Part shown: one piece after another, positions 52,401-61,400 of the stretch
Position numbering within the stretch: the first letter of the stretch is position 1
Layout of the letters: the number at the start of each line of letters is the position of its first letter
Source: Candidatus Nanohalarchaeota archaeon
Lineage (GTDB): Archaea > Nanohalarchaeota > Nanosalinia > Nanosalinales > JAFCCC01
NCBI GenBank assembly: GCA_017610385.1
Contig: JAFCCC010000004.1
Span: 13,735-77,734 of the forward strand
Direction: 5' to 3'
Length of the DNA stretch: 64,000 bases
Notes under the pieces: model-generated
Told to the model about the DNA's origin: nothing
Databases searched by the model: none
Seen by the model: the letters and a program-made list of their open reading frames with translations, nothing else
Program-made: the position numbers and the translations under genes

Positions 52401-55400
52401 TTGTAATGTAATATCATATGTTTGTGCATCTGTGTTGTTTGGCGCCGTACAATTTAAATCCCAAAGTTCTATTGTGTTGTCGTAATTATAGCTTACGTTT
52501 TCACAAGCATTAGAACCAATAGCTGCTGTCCAAGTTATATTTTCATCTAAAGATTCGCCGGCCCAGGTTGCGTTTGCCGTTAAATTAATTAACTCCCCAG
52601 AACTAACATTTGTTAGTGGAGCAGTACTGTTTGGAGTCAATATATCCAGTCCAAATTCAGTTACTTTCATGGAAATAGACGTATTTGACTGAATCGGATT
52701 TGCAGTTAAATTTGAAATGGAAATTACTGCAGAATAATTCCCACCCAAAACCGGAGCAGTATAATTAATTTTAATTACTTCTGTATTTGTTGCATTAATT
52801 ACAAAATTAGAGGTATTTGCTGTAAGGTAATTAGATAGATTTCCAGAAATACTTAAGGAAAAATTAATTGGAACATTACCTATATTTGTGACATTAATTG
52901 TTCCTGCATCATCCTGATTTCCTGTACCGGTTATAATATTAGTAAAGTTACTCGGAGTTCTAGTCCAATTCAAATCTCGTGGTATAATAATATATGCAGG
53001 AATGCTGTCGTAATGTCTTATATCTCCTGTAGAATTTTGTGTTGTTATATTTAACCAAAGCGTGTAATTTCCAGGACTATAACCATACGGAACACCAACA
53101 TTCATTTGAATTAGTTTTAATTCTGAAATACTTAGGTTGAATAAGCTCTCATTGAAAGCTACACTAAATACATTACATAAATCAGAAGAGGCATTACATG
53201 TTAAATTGCTGTTATATAATTGATCATTCCCCGTTGAATTAATCAACAGATTTAGTGCTCCACTGTTATTATGCCAAATGTTTGTGGTCATTGAATTATT
53301 AATTATGTCTACAACTGGATTTGATTGCACCACAACAAGCACCCCATCGCTTGTAGCACTTGCAACTTGATTTGGATTTGTCCATTTTCCACTTGCATTT
53401 ATCCAATAATTTCCAGGACTGGTTCCTGCCGGAACTAATATGGAGGTTATATTGCTGTATATTTGTTGTTCTGTTATGTTTCCATATGTCAAATTACTTG
53501 GGGTCGCATTCCATCCTGTTGGAGTTGTTAAGGTTATATTTGACCAGTATCCTCCGCCCAATCCAGTATTATTCAAAGTCAGATTTAATGCAAAGTATTC
53601 TCCACTGCTTTGAGTAATTTCTGTAATGATAATGGTGCTTGAATTTGAAACAATACTCAAACTCGTTGTTGCAATTGCAGTAAATGTTTCCCCTGAACTG
53701 CTATTTATTAAAGAACTCATAGTGTCATTTGCCCACAATTTTACAGTATGTTCTCCCACCACAATTGGAGTATAATTATACTGGTAAGTTCCATTTAGAG
53801 AATCTCCAGCAATTCTCGTGGTAGTGTAATTCATTTGAGTTGAGTTTGGAAGAGTTAATTCAACCCACACTGTATTTGTTTCAATATTGTCTGAGACCTG
53901 ACCTTCCAAAATAACAGTTTCATAGTTCATATCAACTGAACTCTCACTTACACCAAAGCTTTCCATTTTTGGTGCAATATCCTGTACAGTTACATTAATT
54001 ACTGTTGCAAGAGATGAAGCAGTTCCGGTAATAGAACTATTTGCAAAAGATATACTTCCATAATAATAACCTACGTTGCTCGCGTCAAAGCTAATGTTAA
54101 ATACAGCTGTGCTATTTCTTAGAACATATATGTTTGTTGGCCAACCTGTTCCTAAATAATGTGTCATGGTGCCTAAAGAAGAAATATTTCCTGTTCTAGA
54201 AACCGTGTAATTTACAGCCTCATTTCCAGTATTATTTATTGTTATATTCCAGTTTACAGTAGTTGCATATGCAATTAATTGATTAAACGCACTTGGAGTA
54301 ATATTCCAAGAATAATCAGAAGGCACATTCACATTAATTGTAAAATTATCATGACAATTTGTTTCAGGTGTGCATGTTGATCCTGTAGCATTTGCTGTAA
54401 GATTTACTACATAATCCCCAGAATTATAATATTCTGGAACAGTTATGGTCACACCAACCCATCTGCTAGAAGCTTTGGCCAAATCATTTACACTTGGACC
54501 AAAATTAGAATACTCTATTGACCAATTTTGAGGTAACTGCTCTATAAATTCAATGTCTGATGCAAAATCATTCCCCTTTGATACCAGCCACAATGTGGTT
54601 TCATTACTGCTTCCATGATTAATCTTTATTGAAGATTCGCTTTCATTGATTTCCAAGATTGGATTGCTTTCAACATAAACCTGAGTTCTATTTTCCTTGT
54701 ACCCTACACTTAAATCTGGGTTTTGCCATGTGAAATTGCTCCAGATGCTATGTGTTTCTTGAGCACTGGCCTCATAGGTCATATTAACTTCAAAAGAATA
54801 TACACAAGTTTGTCCCAAGCTTAGATTAGAGCAATTTTCAAATGTAGAATTTATCACAAATCCAGAATCATAAGATATTGTCAAATTAACATATCTCATT
54901 AGGCCCAAGCCAGTGTTATTTAGTGTAACATTAAAGCTTAAAGTGTCGTTTTGTACTATACTGATATTTGACGCGGTTACACTAAGAGGATATTGAACAT
55001 TTGTTGAATTTAATGTTCCTATTACTGAAAAGCTTCCTGCATTTGTGCTGTTTACATTTCCAGAAGTGTCTGTTGCAAACAGAAGTACGTTATGAGTCCA
55101 ACCAGTTATTGGTGTATAAGTCACTTGATAAGTTCCATTTCTGTTATTTCCAGAAATCAAACTCATTGTTTCATTATGTTGAGTTGAATTATGTAGAGTA
55201 ATCTGCGCCAAAACACCAGAAATATTCAAATTATCACTTATGTTTGCACTAATATTCAAGGAATCGTACTGCGCTTCTAAAAGTGTTTTGCTGATATTTG
55301 TTCCTTCAAAGACCGCAGGAATATTATCCTCAACATTCATGTTTAATGTTGTATTTCTCTGTGGCGGATATGCTGTTGAATTTGAAATGGAAATCACTTG

Positions 55401-58400
55401 CTGATACAAGTCATAATTCTGGTGCAATGGAATTGTATAATTTATTGTTAGATTTTCTTCACTATTATTTTCAACATAAATGTATGCTGGAATTTCCAAA
55501 AGTGATGAAGCATTTCCAGAATTACTAATTGAGTAATTCAAATCAATGGCTCCTGTATTATTAATTAGAATTCTTATCTCGTTATTAGTGTTTGTATAAT
55601 ATGTAGAGCTATTAGTTTCTGGAGTCCTGTTCCATGTTTTATCTGTTAATGTAATTATAGTATTATTTGTCAAAGTTGAAATTGTTCCATTTGGATTTTC
55701 ATAATTCACAGTATAATTTATAGTATAATTTCCAGCAGGTGTTGCATTTAGCGCAGTTATTTCAATTGCTTTTGTACATGTTGACCCAGAAACTCCTGAT
55801 TCTTCTATCTTTCCGCAGTTTATTGATGTTTCATTTGCACTAATGTTCGTTGGTGTGCTTATTGTTAGATTTGTGGCATATGCCCCACCAAGCCCAGTAT
55901 TATTAAACGTCAAAATTGCAATAAAACTTTCATTATTATTATAAGTTACACTAGAAAGTTCTATTGTAGTCACATTTGTTTTAAATGTGGCATTAGTGTA
56001 CCCAACAACTGTAAAGTAGTTTATTTCAGATGTGTTAGTTTCTTTAGAGGTGTCTCTCGCGTATATATATACATTTTGATAACCCAGGGTTGTAAAGCTT
56101 AAATTATACTGGTAAGTTCCGTTTTTGCTGTTCCCAGAAACCAGATCCATTAGAGCTGCTCCAACAGTATTACCTAATAATTGAACAATTTCTATTTCAA
56201 TATTGTCAGAAACATTCGACTGGAAGATTAATTCTTCTTTATTCTGATCAACAATTCCTTGGGTAGATGGCGCGATTATTGAAAAGTCTTCTATTATCGG
56301 CTTTTGATTATCTTCTACAATTATTGTTTCATTTGCTTCTGTTAAAGAAACATTATAATATAGTGTTTGATTATTGGATATTATGCTGCGTATTAAGAAA
56401 ACTGCTTCTAAATTATTATCAGAATCACTATCTAATACATATAATGAAGTTAGATTTACCGGAGTCCAAGATATTTTTGCCCATCCAGTTGAATTAGTGT
56501 AACTCGTTCCTATTTCTGTGTTATTATAATAGAACACCACAGGATAGTTTTCTATCGGGTTTGAGCTATTTGAATCAACAACCGCACAACTTACATTTAA
56601 TACATTTGTTTGATTATGAATTGGAATGTTCGGAGAAATCGTAATATTTTCAACCCGGCTCCAACCAGAAATTTCCAAGTCAATTAATGCAGTATTATTA
56701 TCATAATAAGTTCTGTTGCTGGTTGCGTTTATTGTGAAGAGAGATTCACCATAGCTTGCAGGGATTGTCCAGTTTATTTGTTCATTAGTGTTGCCTGTTG
56801 CCAATACGGTTCCAGTAGAATTTACAATTGTTATGGATGCTGCCACGTCATTATTATTCTCATCAATTGCAGTAGTATTAAATGTAACTACTTCTGTTTT
56901 ATGATATATTGACTCATTCGCAGGACTTACAATAGTTGTAGACAATATTCCTTTTGCTACTACCCAACTTGCTGAATCTATTGACGGATTTCTTGCAGGA
57001 TGTGACGCATTCGCATAAACTGAATAATTCCCAGGCACAATCGTATCTGAGATATTATATGTTATATTACACCAGCCAGTTGAATTTGTTAAGCAGGTTC
57101 CAATTGTAACATTATTATGATCTCTTAATTGTACTGTTGCCCCTTCTTGATCACCCAATAACGCTCTTGTGACTTGCATTTCAAAGTAAGCGGAATTTGG
57201 ACTAAATGAATCATTTCTATAAAATGTTTGATTTGTTACTAAAATTGTGCTTACAGTTAATTCATCTTTTAGTTCAATTAATTCAGAAGTTTCAGCTAAT
57301 GAACTATTATAATATGATGTGGAATTATCAGTTATATTTGCTTTAATTTCATACCATCCAGCATTTTCTTCAGTGGTGTTCCAACTATAATACGCAGTGC
57401 CATCACTTTCTGTATAATTAATTCCCAATAATGTGTTATTTTTCCAGAATGAAACAGGATAACTTGCAATATTATTTGAATTATTTGCGTCAATTACTTT
57501 TACACTTATTTGAATCTGACTTCCAACCAAATCCCAATTTGCTCCTACGGAATCTATGTCAAATTCACTTACATTGCTCCACCCATAAAATATTACTTCA
57601 ACCAAATCAGAGCTTGAATCATAATAACTTCCGCTTACATTTGCTGTTAAATTCATTGATCCTAAAGTATGATTATTACTTACAACCCAATATGTGTCTT
57701 CTCCTGTAGCAACGGTTCCTCCTGTCGAATTATGCCACGTTACAGTAAAGGAATCAATTGCCGGTGTTCCAGTTAAATCACTTACAGTTGAAGTCAAACT
57801 TAAGTTTTCTGTTCTGTGAACAATTTGGCTTGCACTTGGCGTATTAATTGTAATTGTTAACGTATCATTCAAAATTGTGCTTGTACTATCTAATATTATA
57901 TTTCCATCGTAGAAGCTCGAGGTCAAATTCTCAATTCTCACAGTCAAATTATATAATCCCAATGAAACAGATCCATTTGCAACCCAACTCACATTACAAT
58001 TTCCAGTTGAATTTGTTGTGCTATTTCCTATATTTGTATTGTTCGCATAGAATGCGCACTCATAACCGGAAATTCCTGTTCCAGTCAAAGAATCAACTAC
58101 TGTTGCATTCAAAGTCAAATTATTCATTCTATAAAGTGTGCTTGATGCCTCTTGGTCAAGCGAAACATTTGCTTTACCCCAAATTACAATGCTTGTTTCA
58201 TTAACAGCAGAATTATAATTAGTTAAATTACTTGAAACATTTAGGATATAGCTTCCCAAAGCTTTATCATTCGGAATTAACCAGGTTCCATCTTCTGTAT
58301 TATTAATTTCAGATGCATTCAAATACCAGAACGTGCTTGCCCCACTGTCAGAACAATCATAGGAAACTGTTGAATTCAACTCGATTGTTTCTGATTTGTA

Positions 58401-61400
58401 GAACTTCTGATTTTCAGCTGGCAAATTAATTACTGTTCCCAAAGTACCAAGAACAGTTACATCATGTTCTGAACCATTAATTAAATCATACTTTGAATCA
58501 TTTGTTCCTATGATCCAGTGTTGGGCCCCGACTGCAAAACTGCAAGTTGGATCAAATGTCATGTTTACATAACCATTATTTGAAGTCCAGTTTTGCTCAT
58601 ATACTGTGTAAGTACTTCCGTCTGTTGTAACCCACAATGAAACATTTACTCCGCTTTCAATCAATGTGCTTCTGTCAGTATCATTCAATTGTACTTTAAA
58701 TGTGGCCACGTTTGTTCCAGTTCTATTAACTTGCGAGTTGTTCCCAGCCACGTAACTTATACTCACATTGTCTCTTAAAACCACTACTGAACTTGGATTA
58801 TATTCATTAATACCGCTGTGGCCGTCACTTGCATTAAACTTAAACCACTGAGTTCCAATATCACTTGAGTTTCTGTTCCAGCCAGGATTGATTACAAAAG
58901 CAATTGCAGTATTGACGCAGCCTCCCGTACAATCTTGATTTGTTGAATTAATTAATTCCCAATTTCCTGTTCTATTATACCATAATGAGATATTAACTGT
59001 GTCAGGATTTGGATCAGTTAAGTTAATATTATAAGTCCAAGTTTCTCCCCAACCACCATCTTCGTCATAAGAATAATCAGAATCACTCAAAACAGGGCTT
59101 GTTGTATTTACTGTAAATTTATCACTAAATTCTTGTGAATTATCATTGTAATTTGTTTTGGAGCTGTTAATTCTAACAGAGTAAGTTCCATAAGTTTGAT
59201 CATCTGGAATGGTCCATGTACAATTATAATATCCAATAGTACTTCCTGTTTCATTATTAATTAAACAACTTGAACTAATATCTTCCCAGTTTCCAGAAGT
59301 TTCTTTTACTTCAAGTGTTTGAACCACATTTTCAACCAAGTTTGAATTGTCTTCTGTAACATTCCACCCAAATATAATTGAATCTGTTCCACTTCTGTAC
59401 GTTTCTACATCAGGAATAATCAGATTAGATGTTAAATTACCTAAAACAGTTAATGTATAATTTTCAGTTTCATTATCTGTATAATAAGCTCCTGTATAGT
59501 TTGTTTTCCACTTCTTTTCCCCCACCAAAAAGTTATTTTCAGGATTCCAGAATATTGTTGCGTTTCCATCAGAATCAGTTAGGTTGTATCCTATCAAACC
59601 CCATTCATCTGTTTCAAACAGCCAGAAGGAAACATTTTCTCCTTCAACAAAAACAATCCTATCTGTATCATTAAATCTTACACCTAATTCAACTGTTTCA
59701 GAGCCAATTCTATTAACATTTGAGTTATTTCCTGCTTTGTAGATCAAACTGGAATTATCTTTTTCAACTGTTACATTATATATAGAGGTATTTGCCCAGT
59801 CGTGAAGTGGAGTTCCATCGGCACCGCTTAAGTCAGTATATTCAAACAAATAATTTCTGATTCCAATGTCGTTTTCATTAAACGGAGTAATATACCATGA
59901 AAAGTTCCCTGAGCTCCAAACCTTCTTTGTTTCATTCTTTTCCCACCCAGAACTTCTATTAATCCATAAAGTGACATTAAACCAGTTAGTGTTTATGTCA
60001 AAACCGCTGACTGTGAAATTAAATGGCTCTCCCCAACCACCCGAACTTGGAACAACATTTTCCTCAGACAAAACAGGAGCGTCATTTGAAACAGTGACAT
60101 TCAAAATAATATCCTTGTAACAGTCATTTTCATTATCACAAATGCTGTCTGAAGCGTTAACTCTGATGGTTCCCCAGTAGCTATAATCTACCGAAGCAAA
60201 TGACTGCGGATGAACGTTAATCTGAACATTCTGATAGGAACACCCACTTAAATTAAAATTATTTGGACTAAAGAGTACTGTGAAGTAATTAGTCAAGCAT
60301 AGTGATCCTCCACCAGGATTGGTTGTTCCTCCGCTTCCTACTACACATTGAATTGTCATATTCGTTAAAATACCATTCCCAGTTGAATTAACAGTCAAAT
60401 TAGCAACATTGCTTGTAATCTCTTGTGAAGCATTGCCTGACAAGCTGCTTTCTGTCAAGTTAAGTATTTTCTTATCAGCAACTGTGATGTTTATTGAAGT
60501 TTCATTTGTTCCGATGCTGTTATTTGAATTAAGCCACTGTGCTGTTGCATTTAGTATATAACTTCCTGGAGGAGTGCAGCTTGAAATTGAAACTGTGCTT
60601 TCATTTGAATAAATTGTGCTTTCTGTGATATTCCAGTACTCTAAAGTAGATGGAGTAGCGGTCCATGCAGACCAATTCTCATTTCCTTGCGGCAATTCCC
60701 AGGTTGTATTTGCCCAGTAAGCTCCTGAGTTCCCAGTGTTGTTCAAAGTAATATTAAACACAGTAGAATTTGTAGTGTATTGTGTTATTCCTGTAATTGT
60801 AACGGCACTTATGTTTGAAAGTACACTTAGATTTGTTTTTGGAACTGCAGTAAACTGATACTGAGCAGTATGATTTTCATTGGAAGTTGTATCATTTGCA
60901 TAAATAGTAATATTGTGCGCGCCTTCGATTACTGGAGTATAATTATACTGGAAAGTACTACCAGAGACAAGAGTTAATGTTCTGTTAACTTGCGTTGAAT
61001 TTGGCATACCAATTACAGCCCATACAACAAACTCATTAGCTGCATCAACATTGTCGCTTACATCTGTTTGAATTACAACGTGCTCATAATTCATGTCTAG
61101 GCTGGTTGGAGAAACCGAAGTTGAGCTGAACGTAGGTTCAATATTATCCAAAGTAAATGAAATAACATCTGTTGCATTCCAGTTTCCAGAAGAATCATTT
61201 AGATAAATTCTCCAGTGTACAATTGAACCAGAACTTAATCCTTCAGTATCAATACTAAAGTTGCTCCAGGATTCATTTGAACTGAAAGTTAAATTAGAAC
61301 TTGTTTCTGAGCTATTGCTCCATGATCCTGTTTTATTTACACTTAAAATAGCCCAGCTTAAGTTAACATTATCTGTCCAGTAAGTGCTTACATTAACCAA